DNA of 64,000 nucleotides, taken from NCBI GenBank assembly GCA_903813345.2, contig CAIIXF020000002.1:6191772-6255771 (forward strand), in the 5' to 3' direction. Below the pieces are notes generated by a model. It had not been told where the DNA came from. It saw nothing but the letters and a program-made list of their open reading frames with translations, and did no database searches. Position numbers and translations under genes: made by a program. This document shows positions 23,701-34,660 of this stretch, in pieces. Source of the DNA: Owenia fusiformis (lineage: Eukaryota; Annelida; Polychaeta; Sabellida; Oweniidae). The stretch's first letter is position 1. Each line of letters opens with the position of its first letter.

Positions 23701-24956
23701 CTGTAACTAGTCCAGTGATAGACGACGACTTCAAATTCCCGATTAACAGGCCTGATGACTGCCGTGGTGAATCTAGACAACAGAACCCAAATCCATGTGA
23801 ACCGCACACACCAATCATAAGTTGCTCTTCTCGAAGCCTTAGAACGTACAGTTACCAATCAGGCAAAGAATCATGGCGTGAAGTCAGTCAATCAACCATG
23901 AAAGAAGAATCTTCAGTTAATCTGAAGACACAAGAGATTGGACCTTTGTTAAACTTCACTCCTTTTGATCTACCAAGGCAACGAAGGGTAGAGTGCTACT
24001 CAAACCACTTCATGAATTCAGAACGGGAACAGATCATGGGAAAAGAATCTCGCCTACCGAATCCTGTTTGGCCGTCCGTTTCGCCAAAAGACCACCAACA
24101 GGTCTTACCATACACGAGCCATATAAATAACACGTGTAAACCAGTTTCAGGGTCCCTAAGTTCAAGCGACTTCACTCCCTCTAGTAGGCTAGGAATAAAT
24201 TATGGCAGTCAGACTGGTATTAATTATCCAACCGCAGGTCCCGACTACTTCCGTAGCCAATCAGTCGGGTTGTTTCCGCACATGGATCTTGCATACGGCA
24301 AGAGTAGAACACTGAATGACGGCAATACAACTGATTTGAATGGCCCCTCCCACAGACCTAGATCAGTGCACGATATTGGTATCCATTCTCTACATTCCTC
24401 GACGAGACCAGATGCTGGACGTGACAAAGCAACTTCCGAATTTCACATCAACCTAGACTTTCTTGACGAAGATGATGACCAATCGAGGGTTGGATCAGTG
24501 CAGAATCTCAGCGTTCGATCCCGACATCCCTCGACGAGACAAGATGCTGGACGTGACAAAGCGACTTCCGAATTTCACATCAACCTAGACTTTCTTGACG
24601 AAGATGATGACCAATCGAGGGTTGGATCAGTGCAGAATCTCAGCGTTCGATCCCGACATCCCTCGACGAGACAAGATGCTGGACGTGACAAAGCGACTTT
24701 AGATAATCGCATCAACAACCTAGACTTTCTTGACAATGATGATGACGGTATGAGCGACGGACACTACATGCACGCACTGCACGCACAACGAACTGTAGAA
24801 TACTGTGAAAGTCCAGACATTGTGTATAGACCGCCACGCCCTTCCATGGTCACGTATGCTAGAATTGGTGAATCTGGAGACACGTGCACATGCTCAGCCC
24901 CACACTCTCACACAGGGGCATCTGGGACGAATGGAATGACGTCAGTGGAGGATTAG
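17702..24956 (+). CDS. Gene A: Ser-rich protein with acidic LDFLDEDDD repeats
   Basis: Three exons: 17702-17831, 21492-21638 and 22819-24956 (phases 1/1, 1/1), 804 residues. I do not recognise the family. The start was chosen because the paralogue at 29065 begins at the same point and only the region after it aligns. Residues 1-25 are basic and aromatic (FQKLRAAWQRFKK, then KKKD). Residues 45-92 are charged and heptad-like (FLQKFLLK..EQQRLRLEMA), a probable coiled coil. The rest is low-complexity, Ser/Pro/Arg-rich and probably disordered, with loosely repeated modules around PDYRRSQSVEL. The best conserved block is EIGPLLNFTP-DLPRQR..VECYSNHFM. Near residues 590-725 a 44-aa module (132 bp) is repeated almost identically, each copy holding INLDFLDEDDD. 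No signal peptide or TM segment is seen. Intron 2 holds a 21-bp minisatellite. Confidence 0.8.
17832..18470. other. Gene A intron 1, proximal part
   Basis: A/T-rich intron sequence. The first ~200 bp (AACAAAGCATTTGC..GTGAGACATCGCCGAACTAAA) align with the intron after exon 1 of gene B near 29260, so the gene duplication included intron sequence. Confidence 0.55.
18471..18990. repeat. Foldback element enclosing a tRNA-like SINE fragment
   Basis: Arms of about 100 bp (18471-18575 and 18882-18990) are inverted copies sharing GAAGGGTTCAATTTTAAAGAT. The interior contains GGGTTCGATTCCC at 18651-18663, a perfect pol III B-box within a small stem, and three ATCTGTC units near 18810-18830, a SINE-like 3' tail. 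No matching A-box at tRNA distance was convincing. Confidence 0.6.
19058..19985. repeat. TIR element interrupted by a foldback insertion
   Basis: The left part (19058-19107, GTGAGGTATTAAATCGATGATTC..) and right part (19828-19985, TACATTTTCTTAAACATATG..AATCGTAGCTTCGATG..) together form one copy of the 17003-17310 family. They are split by the 720-bp foldback at 19108-19827. Confidence 0.7.
19108..19827. repeat. 720-bp foldback element with ~300-bp arms
   Basis: The element begins ACAAAGGAGGAGGG and ends CCCTCCTCCTTTGT. Arms of about 300 bp on each side are inverted copies, and the loop of about 120 bp is unpaired. Consequently the same peptide-like frame (ILMQEKLKK..FIISRSDFPGG) is open on the minus strand near 19200-19436 and on the plus strand near 19555-19737. 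These frames are arm shadows, not genes. Confidence 0.8.
19986..20630. other. Gene A intron 1, middle part
   Basis: No coding or RNA gene seen. A/T-rich with scattered repeated words (TTGTACCGTACC.., CCGCGCGTT near 20025 and 20212). Confidence 0.4.
20625..21115. repeat. Dispersed repeat with ~130-bp diverged tandem units
   Basis: It starts with AGTGGTGAAATATAAGTATTGTTATGGT, a motif also found near 37655 (CACAAGTGGTGACATATTGTTATGG) and, diverged, near 56460. It continues as three diverged copies of a unit containing GATTTGACCTTCAATGAC, GGTCAAAA and CAACTTGCTTCAAATTGAC. This is intronic in gene A. Confidence 0.6.
21765..22735. repeat. 21-bp minisatellite, about 46 copies, in gene A intron 2
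   Basis: The unit is GGCTGTGTCAATTGATTTCTT with variable third-position-like changes. Each copy holds the palindrome TCAATTGA. Because 21 is divisible by three, long frames stay open on both strands (plus LCQLIS-x, minus NQLTQPR repeats), but the array lies wholly between the donor at 21639 and the acceptor at 22818. It is therefore intronic rather than coding. Confidence 0.88.
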
Positions 24957-25375
24957 ACTAAAGATTTATTAAAGTGCAATAGCAATTTATTACAATTCCT
25001 CAAATGCCTCATACCTTCAAACATGCAACATGGGATATAGGAAGAGTAAATTTACGGAGGTATAAGACGTTGAACAATTGAAATACATGGAGCGCAATGA
25101 TAGTGTCGGTGCGCAAAGCGGGACTATTTGTGGAGGTGATGTGCGCATGACGTCGGCGTGCCGGTGAACGTCTTTACTGTCAAAAGCCTATAATGAACAT
25201 GTGATCAAAATGTGATCCAAAAATTGAATATGAATATGCACTGCACGAGAGACAGTATTTGAGAACGTAATGTTCTGGGAAATCTGAGTTGTTAAGCTTT
25301 TGTATGAAAATATTAAATACCAACAAAAATGTATTTAAATTTTGTGTTCAATTTTTAAAACGTCACGCGTGTAGC
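24957..25375 (+). other. Gene A 3' UTR, shared by the family
   Basis: The sequence after the stop aligns with that after genes B (32665-33050) and C (46417-46800). Shared blocks include GATTTATTAAAGTGCAATAG, CATGGAGCGCAATG-TAGTG, CACTGCACGAGAGACAGTAT and AAATATTAAATACCAACAAA. ATTAAA in the last block could serve as the polyadenylation signal. Confidence 0.6.
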
Positions 25376-26825
25376 AGTTATTATTGCACCGTTGTTTCAT
25401 TAACCGGGTATTTTTGAATACCTAATTTGTTAATTAAGTCTTATGATTGATTACGGGTATGGTGCGTATGGGGTCTGCGCATTATACAGAAACCCATTAT
25501 ACCGACGCGCATTATACCGAAACCCATTATACCGACGCGCATTGTACCGAAAGGCGTTACACCGAATGCAATAATCACTGTTCCACAACTAGTTACTTTG
25601 ACAGAACGTCAATGTAACAAAATGGATGAACTTCCTGGTTACGAATTTTTTGCTTTCTCGATTTAAACCTACTAAAAAGTCAAGTTGCAGATTATAATTT
25701 GGCCCAAAGCTAGAAAATATAGCCTAGTTTTAATAAGTTTCTTCGATTTGGAATTTGTTTTGTAAATGAAGCTGTAATTCATATACTAAGCCCCTCGCTT
25801 TTGTTACATTGACGAAAGCCTGTTATATTACCAATGTATGTTACTTTGTCAATGGGGATTTAGCCCGACCATTTTTAGAAAACTTGAAAATCTCTAGAAT
25901 TTGAATAAAGGTAAATATCAGTGCAAAAACTAAGTTGTTTTGATAGAAAATTACACACAGAATTCAAATAGAAGAAAATGTTAGTCTTTAGTGGTTAAAA
26001 ATGCAGATCTCCTAAAATCTCATTAAAATGAGACCTTAACGAGATTTTAAAGCTATATGGAAATGCCACTATTAGATAGATGCCTTCACTATAGGCTATT
26101 CTCTGTACTTGTGTTCGTGCCTCATTTTGAGTAGCGAGTGCAAATTCTTTTCGGAAACATGATTTTGTTTTCCCTGTAATATGAATTGGAGATATCTGAC
26201 AAAATTGGATAGCCTAAAAAATAAATTTTGTGTTTTTGAACATGCGGACATATCTTGAACACTTTGAAACTGAAGTACAGTTCCTAGGTCGTTCAGTTTT
26301 CTTGTTTTTGTTCTACACAACACTAGTTTTAAATAGCCACGCGTAATTATTAATAAGCGTAATCAGATTATTTCAAGCGTTGAAATAGCTTATTTTCCTC
26401 GAAGTATCTACGCAAACCTTTTCACTAACCGTTAATTGAGCGATCTAGATGCGTCAATTATAATTGTTTTCACTCATCGCCTATAGTGGCCCGCGATACC
26501 TTTTATTTCATTCATTTGAGACGCAATTGATATATTGGCAACAAATCAAATGTTCTAAATGATTCTTCATTTTGGAAAGTTTCTTCTACCCGATATTCAA
26601 AGATGTGTCTTAAATATTATACTTTACATTGATCACGATTCTTGTAATTTCCGTCTTTACGAATCCCGATCACATTTGTAAGAGTTGTTGATTGCATTGC
26701 CTTGATCGTTGGTCGAACTTCGATTCCAACTAAATCAGATTAATCAATTAAGAAATGTAATATCATGTTTATCCAAGCAAATAATTGTAACAACTACATT
26801 ATTTTTAGCAGTTTTGACACCTAAG
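25376..26825. other. Intergenic region with a short 30-bp tandem repeat
   Basis: A 30-bp unit (GCGCATTATACCGA then AACCCATTATACCGAC) is repeated about 2.5 times at 25484-25562; each unit is itself two related 15-mers. CCTAAAATCTCATTAAAATG and AGACCTTAACGAGATTTTAA near 26011-26050 form an imperfect palindrome. No gene was seen. Confidence 0.5.
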
Positions 26826-26827
26826 CA

Positions 26828-27180
26828 GGGTAGCCTAGTGGCGTAGACTGAGGCTACTTTGCGGTTGAACGTCGTGGGATACGGAGGTCCCGCGTTCGAG
26901 CCCCAGGTACGGAGTTGTTGATCATTGTCACTACGGACACCCGGTCCGAAGGTCCAACCGTTTACCGGCCCTTGGCATGGGTTGGTTCTCTGGCCGCTCT
27001 TGCCGGAGACAGATTGTGAGACTGTGGTTGGTTCCTCCACTAACGTGCTTTAGTAAACTCCGGGAGTCATATAGTATGGTAGCGGGCCCCCAACAAGGGC
27101 AGTAGTGGAACGACGCGAATCGGTCCCAGTATAGTTGCCTTGCAACTGAAGAGACTCGAGGAAATCATGCCATTCGCAGT
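26828..27180 (+). mobile_element. tRNA-derived SINE
   Basis: A pol III A-box-like TAGCCTAGTGGCG at 26831-26843 is followed by a B-box GTTCGAGCC at 26894-26902 inside a tRNA-like 5' region. A GC-rich body follows that differs from its A/T-rich surroundings (CACCCGGTCCGAAGG, CGGCCCTTGGCATGGG, GGTAGCGGGCCCC). The A-to-B distance of about 60 nt suggests a long-variable-arm tRNA origin or an inserted stretch. Dead or active status is unknown. Confidence 0.65.
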
Positions 27181-28790
27181 GACCCAGAAAAGACTTTTGC
27201 TTCTTAATTTGACGTTTTAATTCATTTATTTACATACTTGATTCATATTACTTTCCAGGCAGTTATGATTTTTATTGGTCAAATCAAGATAGTATCAAAA
27301 CCATAATTCGATTTGTCGGACATTTATAAAATAATACTTTAAAATACAACACACATAGCTGCAATATCCTTCGCACTTGGCACAATCGGTTCCCATGCTC
27401 TATCATTTTGTGCGGTCATCATAATATAAGGAGGTACGGTTGATTGGACCATGGGCTTTCAACAGAGTCAAGAAATTGGCATGGATACTTTGAGAAATGA
27501 GGTAGCAACAAAAGGAAACACCAGAAATAATCCAGAAATGTCCACACCATTTTTTTCGTTAGTTATGGCAAGACCCCGGAGGAAAAACAGCATTTGTGGG
27601 TAGCTTAATTTTTGTACCTTAATACCTATTTATTACAGGTCGTGTAGACCATTGTTGCCCGATTTATAGCAAAAACATTGACTTTTGCACGTTGGTGATG
27701 ATGCGCCTTTTTAATAGATCTCAATTCTTAGAAGGGTATCAGTTCAAAAGAAATACTAGATGACCTAACATATTTTGCCATGCACTGCGCCTATTCATTT
27801 AGTAAATTCAGTTGTAAATTTTCTCTTGAAAAATAATCTTCCTTTGTTGAGTTTTCTTGCAGAAATCGCCTTATCCCCCTCCATCATTTTTATACGATCA
27901 CAGGGCGTGTGAGCCAAAATATCTCGTAGTCGTATTTGCTTATTATATGAACTCCTTTGTATTTCCGTTTAAACACGATGTCTACATGAAGAAACTGACG
28001 GAGTACTTCGGGACTTTTTTCGACATCCATTTTGAATTTTGACACATCTCGCACATTTAGGATGCAAACAGTTTTATATTTTGTGTCTAATTAAACGAAA
28101 ATTGAACCTTAAAGTTTGAAACCGACAGTCATTTTGAAATCGGCTTTTGCGGAGAACATGATCTCAAATGAGGCATATAAATCTGAAAAAAATTGAATCC
28201 AAAAGGCTATGTTGTGCTTAAAATACAGTAAAATTGACACTAAAATGGCGACCATTTTGAAACTGGTGGCCATTTTGAAAAGGGTCCTTTGAGCAAAACA
28301 ATTGTACTCGCATGAAGCATATAAATCTGCAATCATTTCAGTCAAAATATTGTCTTAGAGCACATGGGACGGGGGTACCATAGCCTATGCCATAGGGTAT
28401 GCTATGCCATGGCACCGTGCCATGTTTTGTACTAACCCCTCCCAAAGGGTTATATGAGAATGTAACGTAGCCTCAAATATTTGACAATTGCGACTAGGGA
28501 TTATTTAAAAACCGAATACGACAAATAAGTGCTTGCAAATGACAATTCTGAGCATTCATCTGAGTGAAAAGTATTTTGAAGTTACAAACTACTAAGCTAT
28601 TCGTTCTGATATATGGATACACGTGGATAAGACTTATCCAGACTAGAAATCAAACTGAACAAAAATTGAACACAACAGACTATTTATTGCCTAGAAATGA
28701 ATGAAACGAGCAAAATATGACTAAAAAGTTTAAATCTGTCATGTGGCAATTTTGGAGCTTCGAATAAGACGTGACCCTATTCACTCTTGG
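27181..28790. other. Intergenic region, no gene seen
   Basis: A/T-rich. Contains a diverged duplicated word (GGCATATAAATCTG at about 28171 and GCATATAAATCTGCAATC at 28317, each followed by A/T-rich sequence) and a short self-complementary cluster around 28370-28425 built from GCCATGG/CCATAGCC words. Small open frames lack support. Confidence 0.4.
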
Positions 28791-28860
28791 GGAGCCCTCG
28801 ACTCAACAATTGGGCAAAATGTCCACTGTAAACAGGTAACTTCACCATGACAAAAATAAA

Positions 28861-28904
28861 TGACGTCATATATTATTAATATTGAAACAGAGTCTATGAC
28901 GTCA
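28861..28904 (+). promoter_or_regulatory. Paired CRE (TGACGTCA) sites upstream of gene B
   Basis: Perfect TGACGTCA occurs at 28861-28868 and 28897-28904, start-to-start 36 bp, exactly as upstream of gene A. The surrounding ~190 bp are paralogous (ACAGGTAACTTCACCATGAC.., GAAACAGAGTCTATGACGTCA.., AGCAACGACAACAAATGAATG). Confidence 0.62.
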
Positions 28905-29064
28905 CCTCATCAGAAGAAGATGACGGCACACAATGAGCCTGACTGTACAAACACTCGAAATTCTAAGAAAACGTCATAGCAACGACAACAAATGAATGTT
29001 GACATTCTTCACATTGGAAAAGTATTTTTATACGATAACACCGTGATATATAATACAAGCGAAA

Positions 29065-32000
29065 ATGGGCTTCAAGAAGTTACGATCGGCGTGGAAACGT
29101 CTCAAGATATTCTTTACAAAGAAGAAAGATGTCGTTATATCAACATCCGTTGGGACTTCGACAGACATGAGTACTGGTTCACATGTTGACTACGAAAGTA
29201 AGTAGCCCATATCAGATCATCACCAAAAACAGTCGTTCATGTTTTCCTTTGCTACGTAACAAAAGCCTTTGTTTTGGTGAGATATCGCCGAACTAAACAA
29301 AGAATATATTACGTCAGTATTATGATATCATATGATTTGTTTCATTTATTACCACGGGCTTCTAATTATTGTTTACACTAATTTTATATAGGCCAATTTT
29401 CCAATACAATTTTCTACAATGGCTGCTTCCATACTGTTTGTATGATAATGCTCTTTTTGAGAAACAATGTTTTAAACACGTCATGATTCATTCATTCGAA
29501 AAACATATTGCTTCCCATCTACCTGAAGATCTTGATAATCTCCATATTAATCTTACATAATATTTTCATATTTCAATATTTCACCGATCCATGGTCATTT
29601 ATTTTTTCTTCTAAATAAGCAATCTACTATTACCCTCATTGGCTATTCCCCATTTCCAGTGTTCAAGATTGTTCCTCGTATTCCTTATAATTGCGAACAA
29701 CAGCCTCTCTCTCAATTTACTGAATTTGGCTTTTGGGCATCCAAGGTTGTAACTAAAATTTTATGAGGCAAGCACCAAAGACTTTCAAAAATAGAGTGAA
29801 TTTTTAAAATTTTGGACCTACTACTTTGATGTTTTGCGCCCATAAAATACATTTGCATTAATATGTTTATATTCTACGTCCTGAGTTCATGGACTTCTAT
29901 CGTCACTCAACTGCGCTATCAATTTTCTCTGGGAGCACATTTAAACTTTATTTAGAGTCTGGCTACGCCTCTGATATCATTTACCACAACCAAAATGCAA
30001 GTCCATCTATCTTCCGCTATCAATTTTCTCTTTCATAGGCACAAAATACATTTCCTGAAAAGGGTAAAAAATGGTGATTTATATTTGCAGCAACTAATGA
30101 ACGTGACGACCAGTTCCTACAGAGGTTTCTGTTGAAGAAACAGAAAGAGGTCTCTGATGAGAAAAGACGCCAACAGAAGATGAGGTTCGAAATGGCTGAA
30201 CTTAAAGTTGCTATTAAGCGGCTGGAGGCTACTATTGGTAAGCCCCTTGTTTTGAGAAAATTTTCCTTACTTTTAGTCATACATTGTCTTTCAACTATTT
30301 GAAAAGTGAAGCTCATTGATCAGTTTTGACTTGGGATCATGTACACATGGCTTGCATAATATTAAAGCTACTATTGGTAAGCCCCTTGTTTTGAGAAAAT
30401 TTCCCTTACTTTTAGTCATACATTGTCTTTCAACTCTTTGAAAAGTGAAGCTCATTGATCAGTTTTACATCATATGACTTGGGATCATGTACAAATGGCT
30501 TGCATAATATTAAAACTACTATTGGTAAGCCCCTTGTTTTGAGAGCATTCTCCCTACTTTTAATCCTGCATTGTCTTTCGAATTTAACGCAGTTTGCGCA
30601 ATTTGAGCAACAATGAAACCCATTTGCATCATACGTATATTTGGGATCACGTACAAGTGTCTAGCATAATATTAAAGCTACTATTTGTAAGCCCCTTGTA
30701 ATCAGTGCAAACAAAACACAATTTATGATACAATACAATACAATTTTTAATACACAATAATACAATACATTACAATACAATTCAATACAGTACAATACAA
30801 TACAACACAATACTTAGAAATACAATACAAAATGGATGTGTATCGATATTCTGAGTTCGGCCTGCACACGTACGTTTTCAACAACGATTTTGATCTTGTA
30901 GCGCCTGTAAGTATTTGTCAAGGACGAAGAGTAAGCCAGATTAGATGAACAAAACGGGTAGTTGAAAATATATTCTTTAACAGGGAGACCAAAAATACTT
31001 GAAATAGAAAATGTCAAATAAAAATTTCCGATGAAATCTCATCCATACTCTCAATTTATAAAGACATACATTTTTCTAATTAGACGAAAACCTGTAAGTT
31101 TAAATATGCTTTAATTTTGGTTCCAGCTTCTAAGAAGGAAGAAATAAGGGCGAAAGAAGAAGCAAGAGGGTTTGATACAAGAGAGCTAGTCCGATTGCAA
31201 GCAAATGTGCAAGTATGCGATGACCGATCTAGCAAAGGACAGGGGCTAGATGCCAGTCCATCGACATCTCAAAAACGGCCAACTATTTCGCCAAAAATTG
31301 GATTGATGTTGGAAACCCAGCCTAACTCCGTAGAAGAGAGTTTGATCTGTAGAAGCCGAGATTCTAGTACATGCAAATCAGTTTCAATATCCTTCCGTCA
31401 AAAGGACATTGTTTCTGTAATCAGTCCAGTCGTAGATGACGACATCAAAATCCCTACTGACAGACCTGATAACTGCCGTGGCGAATTTGTGCAACAGAAG
31501 CGAAGACCATGTGAATCACCCACATCTTCCGTGAATCGCCCCTCTCGAAACCTTAAACCCTACAGTTACCAATCAAGCAAAGGATCATGGTGTGAAGTCA
31601 GTGCATCAAGCGTTAAAGAAGAATCTCCAATCCATCTGAAGACACACGAGATTGGACCTTTGTTAAACTTCACCCCTCTTGATCTACCAAGGCAACGTCT
31701 GGTAGAGTGCTACTCAAACCACTTCATGACTTTAGAACGGGAACAGATCATGAGAAGAGAATCCTGCCTTCCGAAACCTGCCTGGCCGTCTATTTCGCCC
31801 AAAGACCATCAACAGATCAACAGTTGCCACACAAGTAACACATGCGAATCAATGCCAGGGTCCCAAAGTGCCTTCACACCCAATAGCTGGCTAGGAAATA
31901 ATTACGGCAGTCAGACTGGCATTGATCATCCAACCGCTGGTCTCGAGTACTCCCGTAGCCAGACAGTTGGATTATTTCCGCACTTGGATCTTGCACATGG

Positions 32001-32664
32001 CAAGAGTAGAAAACCAAATAGCGGCAATACAGCAGGTGTGAATGTCCCCTCTCAGAGACCTAGATCGGTGCAAGGTCTTGGTATCCATTCTCTACATCCC
32101 TCGACGAGACCAGACGCTGGACTTGACAGACCGACTTCCGAATTGCACATCAACCTAGACTTTCTAGACGGTGATGACGATGACCTATCGAGCGCTGGAT
32201 CTAGCGTTCACAGTTTTCGACCCCGACATTCCTCGACGAAATCAAATGCTGGACGTGACAAACCGACTTCCGAATTTCACATCAACCTAGACTTTCTTGA
32301 CGAAGATGACGATGACCAATCGAGCGTTGGATCTAGCGTTCTCAGCGTTCGATCCCTACATTCCTCGACGAAACTAAATGCTGGACGTGATAAAGCGACT
32401 TCCGAATTTCACATCAACCTTGACTTCCTTGACGAAGATGACGATGAAAGTATGGACGAGGGACCCATGGCCAGTCCAGAACAAATGCATACACAACGAA
32501 CTGAAGAGCATTGTGACAGTCCGGATATTGTGTATAGAACGCCACGCCCTTGCATGGTCACGTACACTAGAATTGGCGAATCCGGAGACACGTGCACACA
32601 CACAGCCCCACACTCGCACACAGGGGCATATGGGATGAATGGAATGACTTCAGTGGAGGATTAG
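29065..32664 (+). CDS. Gene B: paralogue of gene A
   Basis: Three exons: 29065-29197, 30091-30237 and 31127-32664, with phases identical to gene A, 605 residues. Exon 2 is the same 147-nt length as in A. The N-terminus is MGFKKLRSAWKRLKIFFTKKKD. A Gly at position 2 recalls myristoylation but is not conserved in A. The coiled-coil exon reads FLQRFLLKKQKE..RRQQKMRFEMAELK. The third exon lacks roughly 170 residues of A's Ser-rich first half but keeps KDIVSV-SPVVDDD, the EIGPLLNFTPLDLPRQR block and GLFPHLDLAHGKSR. It has three acidic modules (near residues 437, 483 and 526) with LDFLDGDDDD, LDFLDEDDDD and LDFLDEDDDE, and the common tail DSPDIVYRTPRP..SVED. Function unknown; probably intracellular. 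An upstream ATG at 28992 is out of frame. Confidence 0.82.
30226..30700 (+). repeat. Tandem repeats of the exon 2 donor region
   Basis: The block beginning CTACTATTGGTAAGCCCCTTG is repeated at about 30229, 30368, 30516 and, as a fragment, 30677, with unit lengths of about 139-161 bp. Each unit ends GCATAATATTAA and carries its own copy of the last exon bases plus the GTAAGC donor. Confidence 0.8.
30715..30835. repeat. (ACAAT)n microsatellite
   Basis: Pentanucleotide ACAAT/TACAA repeats with interruptions, in gene B intron 2. Confidence 0.85.
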
Positions 32665-33189
32665 ACATATAAGATTTATTAAAGTGCAATAGGAATTTAT
32701 TACAACTTCTCAAACATGCGACATGGATATAGGAAGAGTAAAAGTCAATATAAGGCGTTGAACAATTGTAATACATGGAGCGCAATGGTAGTGTCGGTGC
32801 GCAAAGTGGGACTATTTATAGGTGATTTGAGCATTGCGTCAGCGTGGACGCCTTTACTGTCAAAAACCTATAAATGAACGTGAGGTCAAAATGTGATAAA
32901 AAATTAAATATGGATATACACTGCACGAGAGACAGTATTCGAGAAATGTTTAGAGGTAGTCGGAGTTGTTAAGCATTTTGTATAAAAATATTAAATACCA
33001 ACAAAAATGTATTTAAATTTTGTGTTCAGTTTTTGAAACACCATGCGTTGCAATAATTTATCGCACCCGATGACCTTTGGAGATGTTTAAGTTAAAATAC
33101 AGTATAACAATAAGTATCGCCAGCTTATCGGCTGATAGAGTGACCAGTAAAACAAACAATGAACATGATCCACTCCATATTCACTGTAG

Positions 33190-33345
33190 AGGATATCCTA
33201 TGATTTTTGAGGGATTCCATTTTTATTCATGAGTGGATATCGTCCATCTCCACGAGTGAGCGCAGGGAATGAGTGGAGATCGGCGATATCCAAGAGTGGA
33301 TAAAAATGATAGCCCGAGCAAATCATTGGATACCATAATCATCAT
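33190..33345. repeat. Foldback hairpin, GATATCCTATGATTT family
   Basis: GGATATCCTATGATTTTTG, TTATTCATGAGTGGATATCG and TCTCCACGAGTGAGCGCAG are mirrored by GCGATATCCAAGAGTGGATAAAA and CAAATCATTGGATA. A sister copy is at 46985-47100 in block 2. Confidence 0.65.
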
Positions 33346-33599
33346 ATCGTCGCTATTTTTGTATGGACTTCAGATGATTTGACCTAAAAGTTGTTGTTTT
33401 CTAATTCTTTTCTAATTTTTCCATTTTATTGTCCGTGAACTCATTTTTACTGAGCACATAATCTTGGAACTATATTGTTGCAAATCAAACAGACAAGTGG
33501 TTATTTGCGCCAAATGCAAAACTAATGAAAAAATCGCATCCGACGAATGCTCTTGTTTTAAGACGTCGTATGAGTCGGATACGATTTTAGTGGCGCATA

Positions 33600-34513
33600 T
33601 AAGAGGGGGAAAGCCCCAGAGCTTTAGCGATGACTGACATTTACGTCTCTTGCGTACCACCTTCGTTTGCGCAAATTCTCACCAGTAAGTAAGTTTTTTA
33701 ATATAACGCGTCGTCGTGATGTTTTAAAGGGTGACGCATATCGTTTAGCAAATCGAACGCTCGTTTCTGGTGTTGCTCACCGTTTAGTATAAAAGGCCCG
33801 ATCCCGGAATAATACTCAAGGGTTCACAGGTTCGATGTCGTTGTGTCAACACCTCTAACTGTTATATAGCATAAGTATATTATAGACCGTCACACATTTA
33901 TAAAAGGGTGATTTTTATTTTGACAAATCAATTCCAAATTTATGGGTGAAGTTTCAGGATCTTCTATTTGTGTATAATAAGGAAAAATTGGCATCTAAAT
34001 TTCCCCATAACGTAATAGCACACAGCTTGGCATATGAAATATCCTACAAATGAAACAAAGCAGTTCTAATACAAGGATTTATATTGGCTGTTGTACATGT
34101 ACTGTTTGAACGCAATCACTCCATGGATAACGTTTTCAAAATCATTATAAACGGATTACTTTATCTCAAAGACAATTTCAATAAACTGGATTTTACCGAA
34201 CTCCCCTTATTTCTTAAAAATGGACTGATCCAGTTGATTCGCCTGGAGCCGCCATATTGTTTTTATACGGGATGCTTATCGGAACCCTTTAAATCTTTCT
34301 TTGTCTTGATGTGAAATAACAAGCTATGATATTGGTTAAGACACCAGGAATTATCATAATAATATTCGAAGCGTTATTAGAAAATTTTGAATCCGCCATT
34401 TTTGTTTATCGATTTGGACCAATCAGAGGTGTGTGCAATCTCAATACAGGTTTACATTATAAGCGTATGTCATCTTTGAACTCTGGGGCTAATCCCCCCC
34501 CCCTGGGCGCATA
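33600..34513. mobile_element. 0.9-kb insertion present only in block 1
   Basis: Block 2 reads continuously through GATTTTAGTGGCGCATACCAAAATTAT near 47330-47358. Block 1 has the left half up to GCGCATA (33593-33599) and resumes after a second GCGCATA (34507-34513). The intervening segment begins TAAGAGGGGG and ends in C10TGG, and lacks a recognisable gene. It is probably a non-autonomous element with a 7-bp target duplication. Confidence 0.65.
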
Positions 34514-34566
34514 CCAAAATTATATTGTGTCGTTTTCCCCATACATATTTAGTATCCATCGGATAA

Positions 34567-34660
34567 ATAGAGGATATCCTATGATTTATGATGAGTGATA
34601 TGATTTTTATCCAAGAATGGATATGATATTTGCACGAGCGATATATATATCATGCTAACT
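34567..34660. repeat. Half of a foldback element, GATATCCTATGATTT family
   Basis: AGAGGATATCCTATGATTTATGATGAG followed by TGATATGATTTTTATCCAAGAATGGATATGATATTTGCACGAGCG matches the reverse complement of the right arm at 2132-2190. Confidence 0.6.

Noticed and set aside
28992-29189. Upstream ATG frame overlapping gene B exon 1
   Set aside because: Out of frame with the region conserved between genes A and B.
32374-32785. Overlapping antisense frames over the 3' end of gene B (and at 46126-46373 over C)
   Set aside because: Shadows of the conserved coding repeats; they recur only because the sense sequence is duplicated.
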